From IMG/VR virus record IMGVR_UViG_3300030118_007055, positions 1 to 64,000 of that record: DNA of 64,000 nucleotides; one strand, given 5' to 3'. Source of the stretch: a virus. The notes beneath the pieces are model-generated. The model saw only the letters and a program-made list of their open reading frames with translations, did not search any database and was not told the origin of the DNA. Of this stretch, positions 1-5,878 are shown one piece after another (the first letter of the stretch is position 1; every line of letters starts with the position of its first letter). The translations under genes and the position numbers were made by a program.

Positions 1-31
1 AGGGGTGAGCAAAAAAAACACAAAAAAGTTC

Positions 32-60
32 TTGCTTTTAATTCTAATCTGTGCTATAAT
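32..60 (+). promoter_or_regulatory. sigma70-like leaderless promoter (early class)
   Basis: TTGCTT at 32-37, a 17-bp spacer, and TATAAT at 55-60. The ATG of the next gene is at 67, 6 nt after the -10 box, so the expected transcription start coincides with the A of the ATG. The same spacing recurs at six other promoters in the window. Confidence 0.75.
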
Positions 61-66
61 TACATC

Positions 67-306
67 ATGAGAAATTCCAATATCTATAAATTCACTGTCA
101 CCGAGTATATGCAAAATCCGCCGTCTTGCGGGGGCAACTGGGAGTGCGGGGAAACCACGTACGTGTACATGTCCCGCTCTGCGAAGCGGGCCACCTCCAT
201 GGAGGTCCGTCCATCCATCCGCGAGTATGGTGAGCAGGGTGTGCCTATCATGGGCCGCCAGACGCTCACCAAGGGCAACAAGGTCATCTTCGACAGGTGG
301 GATTGA
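67..306 (+). CDS. hypothetical protein, GC-rich
   Basis: A 79-aa protein I do not recognise. It has two early cysteines (SCGGNWEC) and a basic, charged remainder; no signal peptide or membrane segment is visible. It starts exactly where the leaderless promoter at 32-60 predicts. By eye the second half of the gene is clearly richer in G and C than the AT-rich genes that dominate the window, with codons such as CGC, GTC and GGC, which suggests recent acquisition. The first copy of the triple-hairpin repeat follows its stop. An antisense ORF over the same bases is treated as a shadow because the promoter faces right. Confidence 0.7.
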   Translation: MRNSNIYKFTVTEYMQNPPSCGGNWECGETTYVYMSRSAKRATSMEVRPSIREYGEQGVPIMGRQTLTKGNKVIFDRWD

Positions 307-323
307 CCCGCGTAAAAACCTTC

Positions 324-400
324 GTAAGTCGTTCACTATCAACGACTTACGCGGCGCGGGCAGCCCCGTCGGCGTAACTCGTTGATGCTCAACGAGTTAC
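324..400. repeat. triple-hairpin repeat, copy 1
   Basis: Two inverted repeats flank a short GC-rich stem. The left arm pairs GTAAGTCGTT (324-333) with AACGACTTAC (341-350); the right arm pairs GTAACTCGTTGA (374-385) with TCAACGAGTTAC (389-400). Copies at 1923, 3053 and 4963 share the layout. It sits between a gene end and the next promoter, so it may act as a terminator or insulator, or be a REPIN-like mobile repeat. Confidence 0.85.
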
Positions 401-469
401 ATAACATTATACGTATATCCCTGTCAAATCTTTTTTTAATATTTAAATTAAATATTTAATACTTTTTAT

Positions 470-498
470 TTGATATTTATCTATTTATCGTTTATAGT
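470..498 (+). promoter_or_regulatory. sigma70-like leaderless promoter (early class)
   Basis: TTGATA at 470-475, a 17-bp spacer, and TATAGT at 493-498, followed by 6 nt and the ATG at 505. Confidence 0.75.
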
Positions 499-504
499 TT
501 GATC

Positions 505-711
505 ATGAACAATAGAATTGATGAAATAATGGCGCATTTAAATAGTGCATCTATAGACGGCGGTTTCTGCCTCTTTGTTGAAAATGGTGAAATCGTTGCT
601 AAAGATCTTCTTCATAATCCTGATGAACTCAATGATCAACTTGAGTTTAATGTTAGGTATGTCGGCACTGATATCTCTGACATTGAAGCGAAACCCTTAA
701 CAAAGAAATAA
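505..711 (+). CDS. hypothetical small acidic protein
   Basis: A 68-aa protein starting MNNRIDEIMAHLNSASIDGG. The ATG at 505 is preferred over an in-frame TTG at 499 because the promoter -10 box ends at 498 and the ATG then falls at the predicted transcription start. No domain is recognised. It is followed after 4 nt by the next small gene, so the two form a two-gene transcription unit. Confidence 0.75.
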   Translation: MNNRIDEIMAHLNSASIDGGFCLFVENGEIVAKDLLHNPDELNDQLEFNVRYVGTDISDIEAKPLTKK

Positions 712-715
712 AATC

Positions 716-904
716 ATGGACCCATCAGCAACAGCATTAATGCATGACATAGGCGAAATACTCGATGACTTCAGAGCTGACATGATAGAATCATATGACC
801 CCGATCATATGAAGTTCAGCATTCAAGACATCGAAGAGAAAACCGATAATCTAATAAAAGAAATAAAAGGATTGTTTAGTTCTAGCTATTCTTTTAATAA
901 ATAA
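716..904 (+). CDS. hypothetical small acidic protein
   Basis: A 62-aa acidic, probably helical protein (MDPSATALMHDIGEILDDF onwards) that I do not recognise. It lies 4 nt downstream of the previous gene with no clear Shine-Dalgarno sequence, so it is probably translated by coupling from the same leaderless mRNA. Confidence 0.7.
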   Translation: MDPSATALMHDIGEILDDFRADMIESYDPDHMKFSIQDIEEKTDNLIKEIKGLFSSSYSFNK

Positions 905-920
905 AAAAGCAAAAAAATAC

Positions 921-949
921 TTGCACCCCTTTTAAATCTGTGGTAGATT
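921..949 (+). promoter_or_regulatory. sigma70-like leaderless promoter (early class)
   Basis: TTGCAC at 921-926, a 17-bp spacer, and TAGATT at 944-949, followed by 6 nt and the ATG at 956. The geometry is identical to the promoters of the genes at 67 and 505. Confidence 0.75.
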
Positions 950-955
950 AGAGAC

Positions 956-1213
956 ATGAAATTACAATCCTTAAATCCAACTCAACTAGCGTCATACTTA
1001 GCAGGTAAAACTGTCAGGTATACAAACACACAAAACAAATCATCCGTTACTGATAACGGAGTGAGAACTTTTAAAATCGAATCCATTGATAGGGTCGGTA
1101 GACACTGGGAAACAAGTGAGCAATTCATAACTGCAAAGGTCTCAGATGTTGATGATTCTGGAGTAGAAAAATATAGAAATTTATATATTGACAGCATCAA
1201 TGTCATAGTATAA
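956..1213 (+). CDS. hypothetical protein
   Basis: An 85-aa protein whose sequence pattern (TVRYTNTQNKSS, FKIESIDRVG, FITAKVSDVDD, RNLYIDSINVIV) looks like a small all-beta fold, perhaps an OB- or SH3-like barrel; this is inference. It starts at the ATG placed by the promoter at 921-949. A strong stem-loop at 1222-1276 follows the stop. Confidence 0.7.
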   Translation: MKLQSLNPTQLASYLAGKTVRYTNTQNKSSVTDNGVRTFKIESIDRVGRHWETSEQFITAKVSDVDDSGVEKYRNLYIDSINVIV

Positions 1214-1221
1214 AACTGGAG

Positions 1222-1276
1222 TTAAGGACGGATGGCGAGATGTTCATGGGGGTGAGTCTCGTCATCCACTCCTTAA
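1222..1276 (+). ncRNA. strong stem-loop between genes
   Basis: A 7-bp outer stem (TTAAGGA 1222-1228 with TCCTTAA 1270-1276) and a 10-bp inner stem (GATGGCGAGA 1231-1240 with TCTCGTCATC 1257-1266, one G-U) enclose a 16-nt G-rich loop. No T-tract follows, so it is not a standard terminator. It may be a small RNA, a processing site, or a 5'-UTR element of the gene at 1305. Confidence 0.55.
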
Positions 1277-1304
1277 AAACTAAACTTAACAACAATAATA
1301 TAAT

Positions 1305-1523
1305 ATGGCAAAACCAACTGAATCAGTTCGCATTGAAGTAAAAACTAAAGATCAAGCAATCTTGCTTAACTATGCTCTCGGCGTAGTTCATCAAGCTCTG
1401 GCAGAGAGAATGTCAGACACAGCAGATGATAAACTTGATCTATTCATTGATAATGTAAAGTGGACACGCAAACACGCTAATACATTAAACGAAAAATTTG
1501 CGTTAAACGCAGAACAATCCTAG
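1305..1523 (+). CDS. hypothetical protein
   Basis: A 72-aa protein (MAKPTESVRIEVKTKDQAIL onwards), mostly helical, charged and soluble, of no recognised family. The ATG at 1305 follows an AT-rich leader containing AACAACAATAATATAAT. It is the last gene before the structured RNA region at about 1526-1903, so that RNA could be the 3' end of its transcript. Confidence 0.7.
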   Translation: MAKPTESVRIEVKTKDQAILLNYALGVVHQALAERMSDTADDKLDLFIDNVKWTRKHANTLNEKFALNAEQS

Positions 1524-1525
1524 GA

Positions 1526-1903
1526 GGGTATAGTCACCGAGTTTAGACTCAGCCCCCTACAGCACAAAAGTTGTAGGTAAGTGACGATGAAACAAATCTT
1601 ACGCCAACCCAAAGTCGCTTCGGCGATGAGACTCACCGAGTGGTGGTGAGGGGCTAAGTAAAAACCTTGGTATGGTTATAAAGGGATTTACCGCCAACTC
1701 TACGGAGAACAATCCCAAACCTAAATACTGGAGGCAAGCCCCAACGGAGCGCTCCCGCCAGTAGGGAAGCCGTCGATAGTGACAGAGCGGTCTTTAAATA
1801 GACCTTAATAACTCGAAAACTATCGGCGGTTTCTTAAAATAAAGCCGTCGGCAGGAATAAGAGGGCTGTTATGCTCTTCAGAAACTGTCGGCGGTTTTTT
1901 TTT
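1526..1903 (+). ncRNA. large multi-hairpin structured RNA candidate
   Basis: About 380 nt with no credible ORF and dense complementarity. AGCCCC (1551-1556) pairs with GGGGCT (1650-1655). Inside this closing stem are four hairpins: 1557-1561/1572-1576, 1577-1581/1598-1602, 1615-1618/1623-1626 with a C(UUCG)G loop, and 1633-1637/1645-1649. The first two abut the closing stem and each other with no unpaired base, and the fourth abuts it on the other side, as in coaxially stacked RNAs. Further hairpins follow (AACC/GGTT, GGGATT/AATCCC, TACTGG/CCAGTA), then two related stems (1770-1829, 1845-1894) and a T9 tract. I cannot assign it to a known family; large phage RNAs such as GOLLD or ROOL are the obvious comparisons. 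Confidence 0.6.
1845..1903 (+). terminator. Rho-independent terminator
   Basis: CCGTCGGCAG (1845-1854) pairs with CTGTCGGCGG (1885-1894); an inner AAGAG/CTCTT stem is present and nine T follow (1895-1903). It ends the structured RNA candidate. A closely related hairpin lies just upstream at 1770-1829. Confidence 0.85.
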
Positions 1904-1922
1904 GTGCTGTTAACTGCTTATA

Positions 1923-1998
1923 TAAGTCGTTCAGTATGAACGACTTACGCGGGCGCGGCCCCCCGCGCGGCGTAACTCGTTGATACTCAACGAGTTAC
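1923..1998. repeat. triple-hairpin repeat, copy 2
   Basis: The left arm pairs TAAGTCGTTCA (1923-1933) with TGAACGACTTA (1937-1947); the right arm pairs GTAACTCGTTGA (1972-1983) with TCAACGAGTTAC (1987-1998); the middle is a GC-rich stem. It lies directly after the terminator. The flank GTGCTGTTAACT also precedes copy 3 in nearly the same form, so the repeated unit is longer than the hairpins. Confidence 0.85.
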
Positions 1999-2097
1999 GA
2001 ATGATTCTACTCATACGCCGTGATAACTTTGTCAAGTAATAATATAATAAATATTTGTCAAGCAAATATTTAACCTAAACTTTTTTGTTTTTTTCTC

Positions 2098-2126
2098 TTT
2101 ACTTTTTTGTTTTCTGCGGTTATAGT
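2098..2126 (+). promoter_or_regulatory. sigma70-like promoter (early class)
   Basis: TTTACT at 2098-2103, a 17-bp spacer, and TATAGT at 2121-2126. The ATG at 2136 is 9 nt downstream, slightly further than in the other members, so the leader is at most a few bases. Confidence 0.6.
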
Positions 2127-2135
2127 TACCTCATT

Positions 2136-2960
2136 ATGTCACTTATATTCGCAAAAAATAAACTGGAGCCGATCACACGCCCAAGCGCAGGATCGGTTTG
2201 GACTTCACATAACGTTGAGACTCTCTCTGTAGATGATCAAATTCGGGCGGTTAGAACACCCCCCAAAACGGATAGCCATACGCCTATCCCTCACAGCTTG
2301 CTTGTCGATAAAACTCGCAACGCTTTAGATCGTGCAGGTTTCACCATCACTGAAGAAGAACACGCTCTCGCTCGTGGCGGTCAGCGTTACTTTGGTGGAT
2401 TCGCTTTGACTGGTGATGATATCAAAGGTAAGGATCGTAGACTGGTTTTCGGCTTGCGTAATTCTCACGACAAGTCCACAGCATCTTCCGCTTGCATGGG
2501 TAATTCTATGTTGGTTTGCGACAATATGTGCTTTTCGTCTGACGTTAAGCTCGCTCGCCGTCACACTGTTAACATTCTTCGGGATCTTGATGGGATGCTT
2601 GCCAAAGCTATCGGTCGCATCGTTTCGTCATGGCATGACATGGGCGAGAGAATTATGGCTTACAAAGATTCTGAGATCTCTCCTGAGAGGGCTTCTAATC
2701 TTGTTGTGGATCTTGCCGAGATCAAAGCTCTTCCAGAGCGTGACGTTTACAAGACTGTTAAAGAGTTTCGTAATCAGCCCCACGAGCAGTTCAGAGGCAA
2801 CACCCTCTGGAATTTGTACAACTCCGTAACTGAGAATCTCAAGGGCGGTGATTTGTCCAAGCTCCCAGAGCGCACTATGAAAATGCAGAGTCTTTTTGAT
2901 TCTGTTGCAGGTCATACGCCTGAGATCATAGAAGCTGAGGAGGTCGTTTTACCCGCATAA
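2136..2960 (+). CDS. DUF932-like phage/plasmid protein
   Basis: A 274-aa protein. The pattern HSLLVDKTRNALDRAGFTI, a central FGLRNSHDKS, GNSMLVCDNMCFSSD, and the helical C-terminal half match the DUF932 family found in phages and plasmids, whose biochemical role is unknown. The ATG at 2136 is preferred to a TTG at 2085 because the latter lies upstream of the promoter. By eye it has a more balanced base composition than most neighbours. It is monocistronic: promoter on one side, a strong terminator at 2984-3015 on the other, and triple-hairpin repeats on both flanks, so it looks like a self-contained cassette. Confidence 0.8.
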   Translation: MSLIFAKNKLEPITRPSAGSVWTSHNVETLSVDDQIRAVRTPPKTDSHTPIPHSLLVDKTRNALDRAGFTITEEEHALARGGQRYFGGFALTGDDIKGKDRRLVFGLRNSHDKSTASSACMGNSMLVCDNMCFSSDVKLARRHTVNILRDLDGMLAKAIGRIVSSWHDMGERIMAYKDSEISPERASNLVVDLAEIKALPERDVYKTVKEFRNQPHEQFRGNTLWNLYNSVTENLKGGDLSKLPERTMKMQSLFDSVAGHTPEIIEAEEVVLPA

Positions 2961-2983
2961 CTAGCCCCGCCTTACCAACCACG

Positions 2984-3015
2984 CCCGCATCCCGAAAGGG
3001 GTGCGGGTTTTTTTT
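2984..3015 (+). terminator. Rho-independent terminator
   Basis: CCCGCATCCC (2984-2993), GAAA loop, GGGGTGCGGG (2998-3007), then eight T (3008-3015). It is a textbook terminator for the DUF932-like gene. Confidence 0.9.
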
Positions 3016-3052
3016 GTGCTTTTAACTTGACAAGGGTTTAAGTAATAACTTA

Positions 3053-3130
3053 CGTAAGTCGTTCAGTATGAACGACTTACGCGGGCGCGGCCCCCCGCAG
3101 GGCGTAACTCGTTGATACTCAACGAGTTAT
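3053..3130. repeat. triple-hairpin repeat, copy 3
   Basis: CGTAAGTCGTTCA (3053-3065) pairs with TGAACGACTTACG (3069-3081); GTAACTCGTTGA (3104-3115) pairs with TCAACGAGTTAT (3119-3130); the GC-rich middle is nearly identical to copy 2. Confidence 0.85.
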
Positions 3131-3194
3131 GAAGCAAAACTATATGTCAAGCTATAATTAAAATTAATTTTAATTATATTAAATGATTTTTTAT

Positions 3195-3223
3195 TTGACC
3201 TAGAATATATCATAGTTTATATT
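3195..3223 (+). promoter_or_regulatory. sigma70-like leaderless promoter (early class)
   Basis: TTGACC at 3195-3200, a 17-bp spacer, and TATATT at 3218-3223, followed by 6 nt and the ATG at 3230. Confidence 0.8.
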
Positions 3224-3229
3224 CAACCT

Positions 3230-3442
3230 ATGATAGAAGACTATCCAATAAATATAGATAAAGATAAAAGAGACTTCCAAGTCTTTATGTTACATCAAAA
3301 TGGCGACCAAACAATTAACGGATGGTTTACTTATGATGGTGCGGTTCAGTATATCAAGAAATATAAAAGTGAAAACTTGGATACTGACTTAGAAGTGACT
3401 AAGTTTGAAATATTGTTAGACAACACAAATGTAGTAATATGA
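3230..3442 (+). CDS. hypothetical protein
   Basis: A 70-aa acidic protein; the central segment FQVFMLHQNGDQTINGWFTY suggests a small alpha/beta fold. Not recognised. It is the first gene of a rightward cassette, starts at the predicted transcription start of its promoter, and overlaps the next gene by 4 nt. Confidence 0.75.
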   Translation: MIEDYPINIDKDKRDFQVFMLHQNGDQTINGWFTYDGAVQYIKKYKSENLDTDLEVTKFEILLDNTNVVI

Positions 3443-4143
3443 GATACTTAACACTTAGCAACTCAAAAATTTTAAAGGGATTCCAAAAAGGTTTCATAAC
3501 TTATGGTCTTCACTTCGCACCGTCTACTTTGTCGGGGCGTAATGTTTGCCCGAACGCATCCCCTGGATGTGCAGAGGCTTGTTTAAATACAGCAGGTCGG
3601 GGCATGATGAACATGGTGCAAGAGGCTAGGATAAACAAAACAAATAAATTCTTTAATAATAAGTTTGAGTTTGTGCTTCAGTTGGTAAAGGATATCCAAG
3701 CAGGTATAAGGTTTGCGACACGTAAAGAAATGAATGTTTGCTTTCGTTTAAACTTAACAAGTGATATCCGTTGGGAAAAATATGGCATCATGCAAGAGTT
3801 TCCAAAACAACAGTTCTACGACTACACAAAGAGTAAACAGAGAATGAGAGCTTTCCTCGGTCGTGGTCTAGGATATAACTCTGAAATGCCTCACAATTAT
3901 CATCTTACTTTTAGCAGAGACGAAACAACAGACATTGAGTTTATAAAAGAAGTAATTAAAAAAGGTGGTAATGTTGCAGTTGTGTTTGATGAGATTCCAA
4001 ATACTTGGGAGGGTATGGATGTTATCAGTGGCGACGATCATGACTTGCGCTTTACTGATCCTCATGGTAAAATAGTTGGACTACAAGCAAAAGGCAAAGC
4101 AAAGCAAGATAACTCTGGCTTTGTTGTAAAAGTAAAAAATTAA
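3439..4143 (+). CDS. Gp88-like phage protein
   Basis: A 234-aa protein resembling the phage gene product 88 family: an N-terminal LSNSKILKG...YGLHFAPS segment and a cysteine cluster with C37, C44 and C48 (NVCPNASPGCAEACLNTAG). The family has a radical-SAM-like look, but its activity is, to my knowledge, not established. The C-terminal half contains YHLTFSRDE and VAVVFDE strands. It overlaps the upstream gene by ATGA and is followed by four small overlapping genes in the same cassette. Confidence 0.65.
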   Translation: MRYLTLSNSKILKGFQKGFITYGLHFAPSTLSGRNVCPNASPGCAEACLNTAGRGMMNMVQEARINKTNKFFNNKFEFVLQLVKDIQAGIRFATRKEMNVCFRLNLTSDIRWEKYGIMQEFPKQQFYDYTKSKQRMRAFLGRGLGYNSEMPHNYHLTFSRDETTDIEFIKEVIKKGGNVAVVFDEIPNTWEGMDVISGDDHDLRFTDPHGKIVGLQAKGKAKQDNSGFVVKVKN

Positions 4144-4145
4144 AT

Positions 4146-4319
4146 ATGAAAGATGATATAATATATAAATTGAAAATAATAGGAGGCCCAGAACATAACA
4201 ATGTAAAAGGTTTTTTTACAGCTGACCAGTTGAGAAAAAAAATCTATCTACTAAGAAAACAATTTGGCAATGACTGGTCTTATGATATAGTACCATGTAA
4301 ACAAACACATTTAAAATGA
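4146..4319 (+). CDS. hypothetical small protein
   Basis: A 57-aa protein (MKDDIIYKLKIIGGPEHNNV onwards). The segment VKGFFTADQLRKKIYLL resembles the strand-helix pattern of the 70-aa protein at 3230, so they may be distant paralogs; this is inference. It begins 2 nt after the Gp88-like gene, and its TGA overlaps the ATG of the next gene. Confidence 0.65.
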   Translation: MKDDIIYKLKIIGGPEHNNVKGFFTADQLRKKIYLLRKQFGNDWSYDIVPCKQTHLK

Positions 4320-4588
4320 AAGAAGTTAACTACACAAATCAAATCCGTTTTTTACTAACTAAGACTAATGTTCTTATAGACTTGCGATACGATAATTCCA
4401 AGGGGATTACTCACGCAGTCAAGACCCATCAGTTAAAGATGTATAAACCTATAACTAATATAGATGGCTCAGAGGTTCTTGAGGAAATGCCAAGTTACTA
4501 CTCAGAGAGTGACGAGATGAATCAGAAAGCAATTGAGTTGATTTATATGGATAGGCGTGGTAAGTTATCCGAAGGGATGACTCTATAA
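4316..4588 (+). CDS. hypothetical protein
   Basis: A 90-aa protein of unknown function, lysine- and tyrosine-rich, with no membrane segment. It is coupled to the upstream gene by an ATGA overlap and followed by a 21-codon membrane peptide. Confidence 0.7.
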   Translation: MKEVNYTNQIRFLLTKTNVLIDLRYDNSKGITHAVKTHQLKMYKPITNIDGSEVLEEMPSYYSESDEMNQKAIELIYMDRRGKLSEGMTL

Positions 4589-4593
4589 AAAAA

Positions 4594-4659
4594 ATGCCAC
4601 ACGAAATAAGTTTAATCTTTGTTTTAGCAATCGCACTTTTAATTTTAGCACTAAGATGA
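4594..4659 (+). CDS. 21-aa membrane micropeptide
   Basis: MPHEISLIFVLAIALLILAL plus a final Arg: five polar residues, then one hydrophobic helix long enough to span a membrane. It fits tightly between two genes, 5 nt after the previous stop, and its TGA overlaps the ATG of the following gene, which supports translation. Role unknown; small phage membrane peptides are often host-takeover or superinfection factors. Confidence 0.55.
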   Translation: MPHEISLIFVLAIALLILALR

Positions 4660-4835
4660 CAAGCATACCACACGAACCAGATATAAAAGACCAAGAAAAA
4701 AAAGAGGTTTATACTAATCTCGCTAAGGTCGTAGGCGATGCTTGCGAAGCATGGCTTCGCAAGAAAGGCATCGGCACATATGGATTCAAAGAACAAATGA
4801 ATAAAGAATATAAACAGGCAAAAGCAAAAAAATAA
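4656..4835 (+). CDS. hypothetical small basic protein
   Basis: A 59-aa, lysine-rich soluble protein (MTSIPHEPDIKDQEKKEVYT onwards). Unrecognised. Its first residues SIPHE echo the MPHE start of the upstream micropeptide. Its ATG overlaps the micropeptide stop. It is the last gene of the cassette that began at 3230. Confidence 0.65.
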   Translation: MTSIPHEPDIKDQEKKEVYTNLAKVVGDACEAWLRKKGIGTYGFKEQMNKEYKQAKAKK

Positions 4836-4860
4836 AAGTTTTGTTATACGCAACAAATAC

Positions 4861-4961
4861 GCACCAGTTAGGAGTAGAGCGCAGAGAGATCCTGCGACGG
4901 GTTGTTTTCGGGGAGTCATTACCCCATTCTTTCTAACCTTTTGTGATCACCTAGCTGGTGC
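4861..4961 (+). ncRNA. structured RNA closed by a 12-bp stem
   Basis: GCACCAGTTAGG (4861-4872) pairs with CCTAGCTGGTGC (4950-4961) over 12 bp with one G-U. Inside are CGCAG (4880-4884) with CTGCG (4892-4896), and GGGG (4910-4913) with CCCC (4922-4925), the latter nested in GGTT/AACC. No ORF covers it. It lies just after a gene cassette and just before triple-hairpin copy 4. Function unknown. Confidence 0.55.
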
Positions 4962-4962
4962 T

Positions 4963-5039
4963 GTAACTCGTTCAGCATGAACGAGTTACGCGGGGCGGCG
5001 ACCCCGTACTGCGTAACTCCTTGATAATCAACTACTTAC
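4963..5039. repeat. triple-hairpin repeat, copy 4 (partly decayed)
   Basis: GTAACTCGTTCA (4963-4974) pairs with TGAACGAGTTAC (4978-4989). Relative to copies 1-3 a G-C pair in the left stem is swapped to C-G on both sides, a compensatory change. The right arm (5013-5039) is degenerate and pairs imperfectly. Confidence 0.8.
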
Positions 5040-5063
5040 GATATATAATATATATATAAAGTA

Positions 5064-5087
5064 AAAGGCCCACATTCGCGGGCCTTT
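5064..5087. terminator. bidirectional terminator hairpin
   Basis: AAAGGCCC (5064-5071) pairs with GGGCCTTT (5080-5087) around an 8-nt loop, with A-rich and T-rich flanks. It separates the rightward cassette from the leftward small genes at 5203-6514. Confidence 0.8.
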
Positions 5088-5099
5088 ATTTAATACTGG

Positions 5100-5201
5100 T
5101 TATTTGATCTGGGCTTATTAGTTATTAAGTTATTTGATATTAGATATTAGATCTGGGTATTATTTGTATGTGTTTATTTAGCCCCACTTATTTGATCTGG
5201 G
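5100..5201. repeat. short direct repeats with TTATTTGATCTGGG
   Basis: TTATTTGATCTGGG at 5100-5113 and 5188-5201, with a partial copy between them ending AGATCTGGG near 5157. Related GATCTGG pieces recur around 12220-12268. No gene is seen in this stretch. Meaning unknown; possibly a protein-binding site. Confidence 0.5.
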
Positions 5202-5202
5202 A

Positions 5203-5361
5203 TCATTTGAAACTAAATATAGCTATTAGTAGTCCTATTATTATGGTTACCAGAATCGATATTGGAATATCCCACGGAGTGGCATAAAGTTTTTTATATT
5301 GTTTCGCCTCTTGTTTATTACGCTTTCTCTGGTTCACCCTTGGATTCATTTCTTCTTCCAT
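5203..5361 (-). CDS. small membrane protein
   Basis: A 52-aa protein: a basic N-terminus (MEEEMNPRVNQRKRNKQEAK) followed by one C-terminal membrane helix (ISILVTIIIGLLIAIFSF). The internal ATG at 5361 is preferred over the longer frame start at 5412 because the extra residues look non-coding. The basic-then-hydrophobic layout suggests a tail-anchored protein with a cytoplasmic N-terminus. Role unknown. Confidence 0.55.
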   Translation of the reverse strand: MEEEMNPRVNQRKRNKQEAKQYKKLYATPWDIPISILVTIIIGLLIAIFSFK

Positions 5362-5526
5362 GTTTATTATTACGCTTATTTGTAATCGACTTGAAGAATA
5401 TTGTTGTTTCAATTATGTCACATAACTGTACAATACATAAATTACAAAAATAAAAAATAATAGATATAAAACCGACTCTATCCGTGTCATTTGTTTTGTT
5501 TTGTTGGGGGTTATATATATACTACA

Positions 5527-5652
5527 CTAACCATCGCTCCAGTAGTCATCTATATCATCGTCCTCATGTGATGTTTTCTCCCCCCCTGTAATAGAGAGTA
5601 TAAGTAGAGAGAAGAACATAATAATAAAGCCCCAAGGGTAAAAATTGTCCAT
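5527..5652 (-). CDS. 41-aa membrane peptide
   Basis: MDNFYPWGFIIMFFSLLILS and a short tail ending in a strongly acidic stretch (EDDDIDDYWSDG). One membrane helix with an acidic C-terminus. Neighbouring leftward genes encode similar micropeptides, which supports reality, but there is no obvious ribosome site. Confidence 0.45.
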   Translation of the reverse strand: MDNFYPWGFIIMFFSLLILSITGGEKTSHEDDDIDDYWSDG

Positions 5653-5878
5653 AGTTATTTAAAATGATTAAAAATTATATTTAATTAATTAAAAAGGGTA
5701 GACAGTATATCCAAGCTCTCCATATCATATCTTTCCAAACAAACCATTTTATATTCTTATATTGTAGTATTATATATATATCTATTGTATAAGGGTCTGA
5801 TGTATTGTATATGTATATGGGGGTATATGGTAATGTCTATGGTTATATAATTACAAACGAAGTAAAAATAATTTATAA
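5653..5878. other. AT-rich intergenic stretch, nothing identified
   Basis: About 226 bases of very AT-rich sequence with many TATA runs. I see no ORF, hairpin or clear promoter that I can defend; it presumably holds the promoter of the 41-aa gene. Confidence 0.4.

Noticed and set aside
84-287. A 67-aa antisense ORF opposite the first gene
   Set aside because: The promoter at 32-60 faces right and places the start of the rightward gene exactly; nothing supports the leftward frame.
1526-1903. Group I or group II self-splicing intron
   Set aside because: I could not identify a P7/guanosine-site pairing or a domain V hairpin, and it does not split a recognisable gene.
2413-2915. Alternative ORFs on both strands inside the DUF932-like gene
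   Set aside because: Family motifs lie in the 2136-2960 frame, and the promoter and terminator bracket that gene.
4455-4919. A 154-aa antisense ORF across 4455-4919
   Set aside because: It runs opposite three ATGA-coupled rightward genes and a structured RNA, and has a low-complexity hydrophobic composition typical of shadow frames.
324-5039. Reading the triple hairpins as integron attC sites
   Set aside because: They have paired palindromes between cassettes, but lack the RYYYAAC/GTTRRRY core-site arrangement in the right order, each cassette has its own promoter, and no integrase is seen.
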